Made by a program: the position numbers and the translations under genes. Below, one piece after another: positions 50,207-60,308 of a DNA stretch of 62,968 bases. Every line of letters begins with the position of its first letter. The first letter of the stretch is position 1. The stretch covers positions 1-62,968 of the forward strand of contig CAJQOH010000019.1 in assembly GCA_905479915.1 (NCBI GenBank), in the 5' to 3' direction. Origin of the DNA: an uncultured Flavobacteriales bacterium (lineage in GTDB: Bacteria; Bacteroidota; Bacteroidia; Flavobacteriales_E; Vicingaceae). The notes under the pieces are model-generated. The model was not told the origin of the DNA and searched no databases. It saw only the letters and a list, made by a program, of their open reading frames with translations.

Positions 50207-53200
50207 ATGAAGACATCATTTTTTTTAATGATGTTTTTGGTATTTACAGCTGTTGCTTTCTCTCAGCCTTACAACAATAGTTGGATCAATTATTCTCAAC
50301 AATACTATAAATTTAAAGTTGCTGAAACAGGAATTTATCGAATAGATTCTACCACATTGGTTAATTCAGGGATTCCTTTGTCAACTATTGATCCAGCAAA
50401 CTTTCAGCTTTTTGCTAGGGGAGTAGAAGTTCCCTTGTATATTGAAGGGGAAGGGGACGGGGTTTTTAATGGCTCAGATTTTATCGAGTTTTATGGAGAA
50501 TATAATGATGGATGGTTGGACGAATCACTGTATGGGAGCGCTACAAACCATCCAAATCCATATTATAGTTTGTTTAATGATACGATTTGTTATTACCTAA
50601 CATGGAATACTTTAACTACAAATAATCGGCTAACTTTAGAAACAGACACAAGTTTTTCGACTTATACCCCGATTAATTATTTTAATAAAGAAGCTGTTGA
50701 ATACTATACTTCTGGACATTCATCTGGAGGGTCCTTTTATTATTATGATGGAGAAACTTTTGGTTCTGGTGCACTTTCTATGGGTTATGTACCAACCGAA
50801 GGTTGGTTTGATGATTGGTATACTCTAGGAAATAATAAATCTAAAAATATTCCAACTGCCAATGCATATACTTTGGGTCCTAATGCAATAGTAAGTTCCG
50901 TTGTATTAGGAGAATCTAATTTTGCTTCTATTAACCCCGACCAACATTTAAAACTTACTTTAGGTTCAAATCAACTTGATTCGATTTTTGAAGGATACAA
51001 AAAAGTTGATGTTCAAATGGCTATTCCTGTTGTGGATTTAGGTTCAGTTACAACTTCAATAAATTTCGAGAGTGTTAATGATTTAGGATCTTCGGCTGCA
51101 AAGCAAGCAATTTCTTACGTTAAGATTAAATATCCTCACACTATGGATTTGGAAGGTTTGGTAAATTTTAATAATCTTTTTGTAACAACTCATTTAACTG
51201 AATCAAAATCGTATTTAAGTTTTAATAATTTTAATGCGACTGGTAATGTTGTGTTTTATGAACTTACCAATGGAAAACGAATCGATGTAGTTTCTGCAGG
51301 CGGTATTCATAAATGTTTGGTTCCAAATGGCACGGGAGCAGAAGTTGAATGTTATGTTAGTTCTGATGGAGGAATTAAAAGTATAACCGCTCTCTCCGCT
51401 ATTGGAGGAACAGGTAGTTTTGTGGATTTTTCAACTGTATTTACTGATACGGCATTTGTTATTATTACACATCCTAGTTTGATGACTGAGGCAAATAACT
51501 ATGCTGCATATCGTTCAAACCCTACTTTAGGAAATAATCCTCAAAATGCAATTGTTTTTAATATTGAAGATCTATACGATCAGTTTGCTTATGGAGTAGA
51601 AAAGCATCCAACAAGCATTAGAAATTTTGTAGATTATATTGCAGATACATGGCCTTCCGAACCAAACTATTTATTTTTATTAGGAAAATCTGTTAAGCCA
51701 AGTCAGTCACGAAAGGATAGTCTTGGGTTTAAAAACAACTTAGTTCCTTCTTTTGGAGATCCAGCATCAGATAATATGTTAACGTCAGGTTTAAACGGAA
51801 CAGTTAATGACCCTCTTTTCCCTACAGGAAGAGTTTCGGCAAAAACAGGTACGGAGGTGACATGGTATTTAGATAAAATTATAGAATACGAAAATCCTTT
51901 GTCAATAACTGGAACTGGAGTAAATGAATGGATGAAAAAAGTGTTGCACTTTGGTGGAGGTAGTGATGCCAATGAGCAGGCAGGTATAGCGAATACTTTA
52001 GATGCGCATAAAGCAATAATAGAAGATACTTTGTTTGGTGGTGGAGTGAGCTCATTTTTTAAAACATCAACGGCACCTATTCAGATAACACTGGCAGATA
52101 CGATTAAAGATTATATTGAGAATGGAGTTTCATTAATGACTTTTATGGGGCATTCTGCTGCAACAGGAGGGTTTGATCAAAGTATTGATGATGTGAATCT
52201 TTGGCCTAATCAAAATGGTAAATACCCTTTTTTACTTGGTTTAGGTTGTCATGCTGGAGATATACATTTATCTGCAGCTAATAGTACAAGTGAAGAGTAT
52301 GTTATCTTTCAGAGCAAAGGAGTTATTGGATATTTGGCTTCAGTTGGTTTAGAATCAGTTAGCGAGTTAAATTCTTTTTCTGCAGAATTTTATAGAAACC
52401 TTTCATATAAAAATTATGGAGGGAGTGTTGGGCAGCATATTAAAAAATCAAATCAAACAGGAGTTAATCAGAGGACCGCAGCAGGAATGACATTGCATGG
52501 AGATCCCGCATTGATTCTTAATTCATTTGATTTACCAGATTACATGATAGAACAACCAACAATTACTTTTAACCCTTCTGTTGTTACCTCAAATGTAGAT
52601 TCTTTTGATCTCAATATTTTAGTTACCAATTTAGGAAAAGCAGTTAGCGATACTATTCTTTTAGAAGTGACCAGAACTTTTCCAGGAGCCACTTTTGGAG
52701 ATACGGTTTATACCAAAGCATTTCCAGGTACAAGTTATCAAGAGACTATTACGTTTACAATGCCTGTAGATATTATTAGAGGTTTAGGGCTGAACAGTTT
52801 TAGAATAGAAGTGAATGCACCTCCAATTGTAATCCCGGAAAGTTTTTTTAATAACAATGTTGTAAATACTACTTTGAATATTCTTTCTGGAGAAATTGTT
52901 CCTGTTTACCCTTATGAGTATATGATTGTTCCAGACACCTTTCCTGTATTAACCACTTTAAAAGCGTCAACAGCATTTCCTTTTGAACCGGCAAAAGATT
53001 ATATTTTTGAAATAGATACAACAGATTACTTTAATAGTCCAATTAAAGAGAGGGTTACGATAAATTCAGTTGGAGGAGTTGTTTCATGGACTCCCAATAT
53101 TTATTTACCTCAAGATAGTATCGTTTATTTTTGGCGGGTGAGTAAAGATTCTGTGGATGCTACAGGATATAATTGGAGGATGAGGTCTTTTCAAAGAATT

Positions 53201-55225
53201 CAAGGTGAAAGAGGTTGGGAACAAAATCACTTTTTTCAATTTGAAAACGATGACTATGAGTTTGTAAAACACAATCGACCAACGAGAAAATTTGATTTTG
53301 TTAATGATTTGGTTGATCTTGAAATTAATACTCAAGGGCGAGCTTGGTGGAATGAGCTAAATGATATTAGTTATTATTTAAAAAATAGTTTGGTACATAG
53401 GAATGGCGCTGGAGTTTCTACAGCAGTTCATGTTGCAGTGCTTGATTCCGCAACTTTAATCCCATGGACAATATACGATTGGAATGTTGGGCAAGCCAAT
53501 ACTGTTGGATTAAGTAATAAGACGAAGTTCTTTATTTTTGGACATAATGCTGCACAGATGGCTGCACTTGAATCTTTTATTAAGGATACTGTGCCTAGTG
53601 GTAATCATATTTTAATGTGGTCGTGGTACATTGTAAACCTTAGTAACTTTACTGATTCCTTACCTCCAAGTTTGAGAACAGAATTTGCAAATATGGGAGC
53701 AACACAAATGCCAACAATCCCTAATTTATATCCTTTTATCATGTATCATCAAAAAGGAAATTTAGCTTCAACAATGGAGGTTGTGGGTGATTCTATTGAT
53801 CATAAGAATTTGAGACTATCAAAAACATTGGTTACAAGTGCCAATTATGGGAATATATTTTCTGAGGTTATGGGGCCAGCTACTCGCTGGGATTCATTAA
53901 CGTGGAGAACCTCCCCTATTGAGTCGCCCACAACAAGAGATAGTTCTGTTTTAAATGTTATTGGTATTGATGCGAGTGGTAATGAAACCACATTAATTAA
54001 TAATTTGCCATCAGATTCAGGGGATATTCGTATTACAGGAAGAGTAGATGCCTCCTTATATCCTTACTTAAAATTGCATGTTAATTTATCTGATGATTCT
54101 TTATTGTCAGCTCCGCAGTTGAATGGATGGGATGTTACTTATGAAGGGGTTCCTGAGGCAGCATTGGACCCAAGCATTTATTTTTCTATACAAAATGATA
54201 CTGTAGATGAGGGGGTTGATATCACAGTTTCTATGGCGGTTAAAAACATTAGTCCATATGATATGGATAGTTTATTAATCTCGTTTGCTGTACTAGATAA
54301 GTACAATAACATTCAATTTTTACCCTATGATAGACAAGCACCATTATTGTCAGATAGTGTTATGATAGCTACTATAACTTTTTCTACGGTTGGCCTTGGA
54401 GGTTTAAATAGCTTTTTAATAGATGTAAACCCTAACAATGATCAATTAGAACAATATCATTTTAACAATGTTGCTCAGATTCCATTCTTTGTTAGTTCAG
54501 ATAGAATTAACCCTATACTTGATGTAACTTTTGATGGAATTCACATATTGGATGGAGATATTGTTTCCCCTAAAGCCAATATTGTTATAGAGTTAACAGA
54601 TGAAAATCAATATTTACTGTTGAATGATACGTCAGCCTATACCGTTTATTTAACAAACCCAAGTGGGGTTGAAAGAAGAATCCACTTTTATTCTCAAGGG
54701 TTAGAACAAATGCAGTTTATTCCGGCATCATTACCTAGAAATAATTCAAAAATTATATGGCAAGGAGATTTTCCTGAAGATGGACTTTATAAATTAAGAG
54801 TACAAGCAAGTGATAGGACACAAAATAATTCAGGCGAATTGGATTATATCATAGGTTTTGAAGTGATCAATAGGTCGACCATTACCAACATATTAAACTA
54901 TCCAAATCCGTTTTCAACATCAACTCGATTTGTTTTTACGTTAACAGGAAGTGAAATTCCAGAAACATTTAAGATTCAAATTATGACAATTACAGGCAAA
55001 GTTGTTAGAGAAATAGATAAAGATGAGTTAGGAGCAATTAATATTGGAAGAAATATCTCTGATTTTGCTTGGGATGGTACAGATACTTATGGAGATAGAT
55101 TGGCTAATGGTCTTTACTTGTATAGAGTTATAACTAAAATCCAATCAGAAAATATAGAACATAGAGAAACCACTTCAGATAATTACTTTAAAAAAGGTTT
55201 TGGTAAGATGTATTTATTTAAATAG
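50207..55225 (+). CDS. porU: Type IX secretion sortase PorU
   Basis: PorU is the surface C25-family protease that cuts sorting tails and attaches cargo to A-LPS. The ATG at 50207 gives signal peptide MKTSFFLMMFLVFTAVAFSQ and 1,672 residues; earlier starts add no signal character. The catalytic pair is His649 in 'MGHSAATGG' and Cys681 in 'LGLGCHAGD'. Downstream Ig-like and CARDB-like stretches run to a FlgD-like C-terminal domain with YPNPF ('FAWDGTDTYGDRLANGLYLY'). It is longer than the roughly 1,150-1,300 residues I recall for typical PorU. Confidence 0.93.
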   Translation: MKTSFFLMMFLVFTAVAFSQPYNNSWINYSQQYYKFKVAETGIYRIDSTTLVNSGIPLSTIDPANFQLFARGVEVPLYIEGEGDGVFNGSDFIEFYGEYNDGWLDESLYGSATNHPNPYYSLFNDTICYYLTWNTLTTNNRLTLETDTSFSTYTPINYFNKEAVEYYTSGHSSGGSFYYYDGETFGSGALSMGYVPTEGWFDDWYTLGNNKSKNIPTANAYTLGPNAIVSSVVLGESNFASINPDQHLKLTLGSNQLDSIFEGYKKVDVQMAIPVVDLGSVTTSINFESVNDLGSSAAKQAISYVKIKYPHTMDLEGLVNFNNLFVTTHLTESKSYLSFNNFNATGNVVFYELTNGKRIDVVSAGGIHKCLVPNGTGAEVECYVSSDGGIKSITALSAIGGTGSFVDFSTVFTDTAFVIITHPSLMTEANNYAAYRSNPTLGNNPQNAIVFNIEDLYDQFAYGVEKHPTSIRNFVDYIADTWPSEPNYLFLLGKSVKPSQSRKDSLGFKNNLVPSFGDPASDNMLTSGLNGTVNDPLFPTGRVSAKTGTEVTWYLDKIIEYENPLSITGTGVNEWMKKVLHFGGGSDANEQAGIANTLDAHKAIIEDTLFGGGVSSFFKTSTAPIQITLADTIKDYIENGVSLMTFMGHSAATGGFDQSIDDVNLWPNQNGKYPFLLGLGCHAGDIHLSAANSTSEEYVIFQSKGVIGYLASVGLESVSELNSFSAEFYRNLSYKNYGGSVGQHIKKSNQTGVNQRTAAGMTLHGDPALILNSFDLPDYMIEQPTITFNPSVVTSNVDSFDLNILVTNLGKAVSDTILLEVTRTFPGATFGDTVYTKAFPGTSYQETITFTMPVDIIRGLGLNSFRIEVNAPPIVIPESFFNNNVVNTTLNILSGEIVPVYPYEYMIVPDTFPVLTTLKASTAFPFEPAKDYIFEIDTTDYFNSPIKERVTINSVGGVVSWTPNIYLPQDSIVYFWRVSKDSVDATGYNWRMRSFQRIQGERGWEQNHFFQFENDDYEFVKHNRPTRKFDFVNDLVDLEINTQGRAWWNELNDISYYLKNSLVHRNGAGVSTAVHVAVLDSATLIPWTIYDWNVGQANTVGLSNKTKFFIFGHNAAQMAALESFIKDTVPSGNHILMWSWYIVNLSNFTDSLPPSLRTEFANMGATQMPTIPNLYPFIMYHQKGNLASTMEVVGDSIDHKNLRLSKTLVTSANYGNIFSEVMGPATRWDSLTWRTSPIESPTTRDSSVLNVIGIDASGNETTLINNLPSDSGDIRITGRVDASLYPYLKLHVNLSDDSLLSAPQLNGWDVTYEGVPEAALDPSIYFSIQNDTVDEGVDITVSMAVKNISPYDMDSLLISFAVLDKYNNIQFLPYDRQAPLLSDSVMIATITFSTVGLGGLNSFLIDVNPNNDQLEQYHFNNVAQIPFFVSSDRINPILDVTFDGIHILDGDIVSPKANIVIELTDENQYLLLNDTSAYTVYLTNPSGVERRIHFYSQGLEQMQFIPASLPRNNSKIIWQGDFPEDGLYKLRVQASDRTQNNSGELDYIIGFEVINRSTITNILNYPNPFSTSTRFVFTLTGSEIPETFKIQIMTITGKVVREIDKDELGAINIGRNISDFAWDGTDTYGDRLANGLYLYRVITKIQSENIEHRETTSDNYFKKGFGKMYLFK

Positions 55226-55234
55226 TAGTGAAGC

Positions 55235-56266
55235 ATGAGAGGTTTTAGTGTTGTTATTTTTCTTTTTCTTTTTCTTTCAGTTTACTTAAATGCTCAGGTA
55301 GATGCAAGTGTTAACATTAGCAGTAATAAAGATTCAAGTAAGGTTGAGAATAAGTATTACACTGATCTTACCAATAAATTGTTGCTGAAGTTTACAAATA
55401 ATATTAAGTATACAGGGTTACAAATCACCAATAAAAACACGAAAAAGACGGTTAAACTTGCACCAGCAGGAGGGCTTGATTTAGGTTTTGGATTCAATTA
55501 TAAATGGTTAGGATTGGGCTTTACGTATGGACTACCTACTGGTGTTCAGTCAGATTCTACCAAAGGAAAAACAAAGAAATTTGATTTACAACTGAATATC
55601 TACAGTAAAAGAGTTGTTGTTGATGCTTTATATCAGAAATATAGAGGTTTTCATATGGCTAATCCAGGTGATTTTGCCAATTGGGATAGCACAACAGTTT
55701 TTCCTCAGTTGCCTGATATGGAGAATTATTCGATAGGTGCTTCGGCTTATTATATATTTAATCACAAAAGATTTTCATATCGAGCAGCTTATGTAAGAAA
55801 CGAAGTTCAGAATAAAAGTGCTGGAAGTTTATTGGTAGGACCTTTCTTTAACGCGGATGCAGCAACTACAAATGATGGATTTGTTTCAAGTGATTTGCCT
55901 TTAGAAGTGCAAGATACTTTTGATATAAGTAGTTTTTCATCAATTTCTTATGGTTTGGCTGTTGGGTATACCTATTCTCTTGTAATTAAAAAGAAAATTT
56001 TTATGAATTTCTCATTGGTTCCAGGAATTGGAGTTAAAGATTTGAAGACAAGTATGCAAGGGGTTGAAAGAGCTTCTAAACAGGGAGTGGCAGCTAGAGT
56101 TACTTATAGATTTGCGATGGGGTATGAACATCGATGGTTTCTTCTTGGTTTAACAGTTTATAGTACTCAAGGAAATGTTGAAATTGATAATTTTCAATTT
56201 AAACCTGGAGCCGGAATCTTAAAGCTTTTTGTTGCCAAACGATTTGATTTTAAGTGGAAAAAGTAA
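55235..56266 (+). CDS. DUF4421 domain outer-membrane barrel
   Basis: A 343-residue exported protein (signal peptide ending LNAQ) with the DUF4421 pattern: 'YYTDLTNKLLLKF', 'LGFGFNYKWLGLGFTYGLP', 'DALYQKYRGFHM' and a closing 'LFVAKRFDF'. It probably forms an outer-membrane beta-barrel. It starts 9 bases after porU, so it is co-transcribed with the type IX genes; a helper role there is inference. Confidence 0.85.
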   Translation: MRGFSVVIFLFLFLSVYLNAQVDASVNISSNKDSSKVENKYYTDLTNKLLLKFTNNIKYTGLQITNKNTKKTVKLAPAGGLDLGFGFNYKWLGLGFTYGLPTGVQSDSTKGKTKKFDLQLNIYSKRVVVDALYQKYRGFHMANPGDFANWDSTTVFPQLPDMENYSIGASAYYIFNHKRFSYRAAYVRNEVQNKSAGSLLVGPFFNADAATTNDGFVSSDLPLEVQDTFDISSFSSISYGLAVGYTYSLVIKKKIFMNFSLVPGIGVKDLKTSMQGVERASKQGVAARVTYRFAMGYEHRWFLLGLTVYSTQGNVEIDNFQFKPGAGILKLFVAKRFDFKWKK

Positions 56267-56389
56267 CCTACCTATTTCTATTAACACAATAAAAGCTAAC
56301 ATCTTCTTGTTTACAATTAGGATATAATTCTAAAAAGTTAAGTGTACGATAATTGTATTTTAGCTTAGTATTGATCTAAACTTGAAAGA

Positions 56390-57106
56390 ATGTTAAAGAA
56401 TTTTTTATTACAAATGACTGTTGGAGATACTCCTGTTACGGAGGTTGCTGAAGCAATGGTTCCAGAAGAAAAAACATTGACCGTATGGCAATTAGTAAGC
56501 TCTGGAGGAACAGGGGGGGCAATTATTATGCTTACCTTACTTGTTCTTTCAATTTTAGCAGTTTATATAATTATTGAACGTTTTTTAGTAATTAAAAAGG
56601 CTAGTAAAGAAGATTCAACTTTCATGAATCAGATAAAGGATAATATTTTAGATGGGAAAATAGACGCTGCTAAGGCATTATGTAACGCTAATGCATCTCC
56701 AATTGCTAAAATGATAGAGAAAGGTGTAACAAGAATAGGAAAACCACTTAACGATATTGGTGTTGCAGTTGAAACTACGGGAAAGTTAGAACTTAATAAA
56801 TTAGAAAAAAACCTATCAACTTTAGCCACAATTTCTGGAGCAGCTCCAATGATTGGGTTCTTAGGAACAGTAATAGGAATGATTTTAGTTTTCCATAAAA
56901 TGTCTTCCGGAGGAGGAGGAGTTGATTTACAAACCTTGTCTGATGGTATTTTCACAGCTATGGTAACGACAGTTGCCGGATTAATAGTTGGAATTATCGC
57001 TTATGTTGGATACAATATTTTAGTGGCAAGAGTAGAAAAAATTGTTTTTGTGATGGAAGCTAGAACAGTAGAGTTTTTAGATATTTTACATGAACCTGCA
57101 GTATAA
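56390..57106 (+). CDS. exbB: ExbB/TolQ-type proton channel protein
   Basis: A 238-residue inner-membrane protein of the MotA/TolQ/ExbB family. The first helix is 'IIMLTLLVLSILAVYIIIER', and the second and third are in 'ISGAAPMIGFLGTVIGMILV' and 'TAMVTTVAGLIVGIIAYVGY'. With ExbD and TonB it passes proton-motive force to outer-membrane transporters. Its stop overlaps the exbD start (TAATGG). Confidence 0.92.
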   Translation: MLKNFLLQMTVGDTPVTEVAEAMVPEEKTLTVWQLVSSGGTGGAIIMLTLLVLSILAVYIIIERFLVIKKASKEDSTFMNQIKDNILDGKIDAAKALCNANASPIAKMIEKGVTRIGKPLNDIGVAVETTGKLELNKLEKNLSTLATISGAAPMIGFLGTVIGMILVFHKMSSGGGGVDLQTLSDGIFTAMVTTVAGLIVGIIAYVGYNILVARVEKIVFVMEARTVEFLDILHEPAV

Positions 57107-57501
57107 TGGCAATTAGATCCAAAAATAAAGTAACTACTAATTTTAACATGTCGAGTATGACCGACATTGTTTTTCTATTATTAATATTCTTTATAATAGC
57201 TTCAACTTTGGTTAGTCCAAAATCGTTAGATGTTTTATTGCCAAAAGCAAGTCCAAACAATGGTCCTAGACCTCAAACTGTAAGTGTTAGTATTGCATCT
57301 GATTTGACTTATCATGTTAATGAAAACCAAGTTGCAGAACAAGATGTTGAAAAGCAATTGTTAGCTTTAGTAGAAGGGGAGGAGGATGCAGGTATTATAT
57401 TAAAAGCAGATAAATCTGTTCCAATAGAAAATGTAGTTGTGATAATGGATATTGCAAATAGAAACCAATTGAAGTTGGTCTTAGCAACTTCACCAAAATA
57501 A
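57106..57501 (+). CDS. exbD: ExbD/TolR-type protein
   Basis: A 131-residue partner of ExbB. One helix carries the conserved Asp in 'NMSSMTDIVFLLLIFFIIAS', followed by a periplasmic domain ('GIILKADKSVPIENVVVIMD'). The length and order exbB-exbD-tonB are standard. Confidence 0.93.
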   Translation: MAIRSKNKVTTNFNMSSMTDIVFLLLIFFIIASTLVSPKSLDVLLPKASPNNGPRPQTVSVSIASDLTYHVNENQVAEQDVEKQLLALVEGEEDAGIILKADKSVPIENVVVIMDIANRNQLKLVLATSPK

Positions 57502-57538
57502 ATTATGGAAAAGCTTTTTTTAAAGCATCTATAGAGAA

Positions 57539-58294
57539 ATGGAAATTATAAAAGAAAAAAATAGTAGATCAGGAGTAATCGGAACTGTAGTAGTTCATTT
57601 GCTGCTATTGCTTTTATTTATTTCTGCGGGAATGCCTTATCAAGATCCTCCACCTGAAAACGAAGGAGCGATGATGATAAATTTTGGAACAACTGATACA
57701 GGGTCTGGTGATGAAACTCCTACTGAGCCAGCTAGCTCAGCCTCAGAAAATGTTACGCCAAATGAAAGTAGTGCGGCTGAAGATGTTTTAACTCAAAATA
57801 ATGCTGAAGCTCCTGTTGTAAATTCATCACCAACACAAGAACAAACAGATTTAAAACCTGCTGAAGAAAAGCCTGTAGTTAGTGAGAATTTATCTAATGC
57901 TATGGATGCATTAACTAATTCAGAAAAAGCAAAAAGTGAGGGTGAAAAAGAAGGGGAAGGGGATCAAGGAGACGTTAATGGAGATCCTAATAGTAAAGGA
58001 ACGAGTACCGTTGGAGGAAGTGGAATAGGGTTTGATTTAGGAGGAAGAGGTAAGATGAGTTTTAAAAAACCCGAGAACCCAACCCAAGAAGATGGTAAAG
58101 TAGTGGTTGAAATTTGGGTAAATAGAGATGGTAAAGTGCTAAAAGCTAAGACTGGAGCAAGAGGTTCTACAACTACGAATCCAATTTTACAGCAGAAGGC
58201 AAAAGAAGCAGCATTAAAAGCAAAATTTAAAAGAGATGAGAATGCTCCTTTCGAGCAGAAAGGGACCATGACCTTCGTTTTTATTCTAAATTAA
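57539..58294 (+). CDS. tonB: TonB-like energy-transducing protein
   Basis: A 251-residue TonB relative. The N-terminal anchor is 'GVIGTVVVHLLLLLLFISAG', followed by a long Glu/Pro/Ser-rich linker (residues about 45-165) that spans the periplasm. The C-terminal TonB domain has 'VVVEIWVNRDGKVLKAKTGA' and 'FEQKGTMTFVFILN'. It completes the ExbB-ExbD system just upstream. Confidence 0.87.
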   Translation: MEIIKEKNSRSGVIGTVVVHLLLLLLFISAGMPYQDPPPENEGAMMINFGTTDTGSGDETPTEPASSASENVTPNESSAAEDVLTQNNAEAPVVNSSPTQEQTDLKPAEEKPVVSENLSNAMDALTNSEKAKSEGEKEGEGDQGDVNGDPNSKGTSTVGGSGIGFDLGGRGKMSFKKPENPTQEDGKVVVEIWVNRDGKVLKAKTGARGSTTTNPILQQKAKEAALKAKFKRDENAPFEQKGTMTFVFILN

Positions 58295-58333
58295 TGAAAT
58301 TCTATTTTGTTTTCCAAAATAGTAAATTGAATT

Positions 58334-58360
58334 ATCCCGCATCAAGTGCGGGATCTTTAT
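58334..58360 (+). terminator. Hairpin between tonB and folC
   Basis: ATCCCGC pairs with GCGGGAT around a 7-base loop, followed by a short T-rich stretch. It is a weak to moderate terminator, so some read-through into folC is likely. Confidence 0.55.
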
Positions 58361-58371
58361 ATTTATAAAGG

Positions 58372-59589
58372 ATGATTTACCAAGATACCTTAACTTATTT
58401 ATTTGCTCAATTACCCATGTATCAAAGGGTAGGTGATGCAGCTTATAAAGTAGACTTATCGAATACCCATTTACTGTGTGATTTATTGGATCATCCGGAA
58501 AATAAATTTAAATCTATTCATATAGCAGGAACTAATGGAAAGGGTTCTACCTCTCATATGCTGGCTTCAATTTTACAAGAGGCAGGTTACAAAGTTGGAC
58601 TTTATACTTCTCCACATTTAAAAGATTTTAGGGAGCGCATTAAAATTAATGGAGCTATGATAGCAGAGGAGAGTGTTGTTGCCTTTGTGCAGGATCATAA
58701 GTTGAAATTTGAGCAAATAAACCTTTCTTTTTTTGAGTGGACAGTAGGGTTGGCTTTTGATTACTTTGCTCAAGAGGAAGTAGATATTGCAGTTGTTGAA
58801 ACTGGTTTAGGGGGAAGGTTGGATTCTACCAATGTTATTAAGCCAGAACTTTCTGTAATTACGAATATCGGTATTGATCATACCCAGTTTTTGGGAGATA
58901 CATTACCAAAAATTTCAAAAGAAAAAGCTGGAATTATTAAGGAAGGAGTACCAGTTGTTATCGGGGAAACTCATGAAGAAACAAAGCCAGTTTTTATTGA
59001 ACAATCTTCAATAATGAAAGCTCCAATATATTTTGCTGATATAGAAATAGATGAGGTTTATGAAACGGATTTGAAAGGAGACTATCAGCAAAAAAATGTA
59101 AAGACGTGTATAAAAACGATTCAACTTCTTCAAGAGAAGGGGTGGAAGATTTCTGAAAGAGATGTTGAGGTTGGACTCATGTCTGTTGTGAAAAACACAG
59201 GTTTATTAGGGCGGTGGCAAGTTTTAGAAACTACACCAACAGTTGTTTGTGATACTGGTCATAATAAGGAAGGTGTTCAAGAGATTGTAAAACAATTGGA
59301 TAAAATGGTTTACAATAAACTTCATATTGTATTTGGAGCAGTTAATGATAAGTCAGTAGATAACATACTTGACTTACTTCCAAAGCATGCAACTTATTAT
59401 TTTTGCCAAGCAAATATTCCTAGGGCTTTAGATGTAGATGAATTAATCGAAGTAGCGAATCAAAAAGGAATGAAAGGTATTCGATGTGATTCTGTTAAAG
59501 AGGCTTTAAAGAAAGCTAAAGAGAATGCCAATAAAGAGGATTTAATTTTTGTTGGAGGAAGTACTTTTGTTGTTGCGGAGGTAGTTTAA
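58372..59589 (+). CDS. folC: Folylpolyglutamate/dihydrofolate synthase FolC
   Basis: FolC adds glutamate to dihydropteroate and folates. The 405-residue Mur-ligase-fold protein has the P-loop 'IAGTNGKGSTSHMLASILQE', 'YTSPHLKDFRERI', 'VVETGLGGRLDSTNV' and 'LSVITNIGIDHTQFLGDT', all FolC signatures, and 'DTGHNKEG' in the C-terminal domain. Confidence 0.95.
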   Translation: MIYQDTLTYLFAQLPMYQRVGDAAYKVDLSNTHLLCDLLDHPENKFKSIHIAGTNGKGSTSHMLASILQEAGYKVGLYTSPHLKDFRERIKINGAMIAEESVVAFVQDHKLKFEQINLSFFEWTVGLAFDYFAQEEVDIAVVETGLGGRLDSTNVIKPELSVITNIGIDHTQFLGDTLPKISKEKAGIIKEGVPVVIGETHEETKPVFIEQSSIMKAPIYFADIEIDEVYETDLKGDYQQKNVKTCIKTIQLLQEKGWKISERDVEVGLMSVVKNTGLLGRWQVLETTPTVVCDTGHNKEGVQEIVKQLDKMVYNKLHIVFGAVNDKSVDNILDLLPKHATYYFCQANIPRALDVDELIEVANQKGMKGIRCDSVKEALKKAKENANKEDLIFVGGSTFVVAEVV

Positions 59590-59602
59590 AAATAATAGGC
59601 AT

Positions 59603-59637
59603 AAAAAAAAGGTTCAACTTAGTTGAACCTTTTTTTA
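59603..59637. terminator. Bidirectional terminator after folC
   Basis: AAAAAGGTTCAACT pairs with AGTTGAACCTTTTT around TA, with long A and T tracts on both sides. It serves folC and the converging Glu/Ala-rich lipoprotein gene. Confidence 0.9.
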
Positions 59638-59653
59638 TTCTTGAAATTCAAGA

Positions 59654-59923
59654 TTAGTGAGCAGCTTCTTCAGTAGCAGCCTCTTCAGTAGCTTCTTCAG
59701 CAGCAGCTTCTTCAGTAGCTTCACCTTCAGCAGCAACCTCTTCAGTAGCTTCTTCAGCAACTTCTTCAGTAGCTTCTTCCATTTCTTCTTCTAATCCTTC
59801 GAACATTTCTTCTACCATTGCAGCAGCTTCAGCTTCTGCAGCAGCTTGTTCTTCTTCTGATGGTCCACAAGCAACTAAACTAAAGATACTTGCAACCATT
59901 AACATAGATAATAATTTTTTCAT
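59654..59923 (-). CDS. Glu/Ala-rich small lipoprotein, copy 1
   Basis: An 89-residue lipoprotein with leader MKKLLSMLMVASIFSLVACG. The mature part is almost only Glu, Ala, Thr and Val, built from the repeats 'EEEQAAAEAEAAAMVEEM' and then 'EEATEEVA', 'EEAAAEEATEEA'. It is probably a helical, highly acidic surface or periplasmic filament. A paralog lies 41 bases upstream. Function unknown. Confidence 0.75.
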   Translation of the reverse strand: MKKLLSMLMVASIFSLVACGPSEEEQAAAEAEAAAMVEEMFEGLEEEMEEATEEVAEEATEEVAAEGEATEEAAAEEATEEAATEEAAH

Positions 59924-59964
59924 GTTGTTAATTGTTATAGGTTATTGATTATTGATTTACTTTT

Positions 59965-60252
59965 TTAGTGTGAGTGATCATGCTCTTCTCCTTCAGCATG
60001 CTCATGATCGTGCTCTTCTCCTTCAGCGTGCTCATGCTCTTCTCCTTCAACAGCAACTTCTTCAGTAGCTTCTTCAGCAGCAACCTCTTCAGTAGCAGCT
60101 TCTTCTTCCATAGCTTCTTCTAATCCACCCATCATTTCTTCTACCATTGCAGCAGCTTCAGCTTCAGCAGCAGCTTTTTCTTCTTCTGACGGTCCACAAG
60201 CAACTAAACTGAACATACTTGCTACCATCAATAATGTAAATATCTTTTTCAT
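59965..60252 (-). CDS. Glu/Ala-rich small lipoprotein with His-rich tail, copy 2
   Basis: A 95-residue paralog of the gene downstream; the leaders and the first mature residues ('GPSEEEKAAAEAEAAAMVEE') are nearly the same. It ends with a His/Asp/Glu repeat ('EHEHAEGEEHDHEH' and so on, about nine His), a likely metal-binding tail absent from copy 1. A tandem duplication followed by repeat growth is the simplest history. Confidence 0.75.
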   Translation of the reverse strand: MKKIFTLLMVASMFSLVACGPSEEEKAAAEAEAAAMVEEMMGGLEEAMEEEAATEEVAAEEATEEVAVEGEEHEHAEGEEHDHEHAEGEEHDHSH

Positions 60253-60308
60253 CTTTATTAAAATTAAGTTAGTTAGGTTACAAATATATTATAATATATT
60301 AGAAGTAA

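Noticed and set aside
59654-60252. CRISPR-like repeats (CTTCAGTAGC and similar)
   Set aside because: The repeats are codons of Glu/Ala-rich lipoproteins, irregular in spacing and without unique spacers; no cas genes are present.
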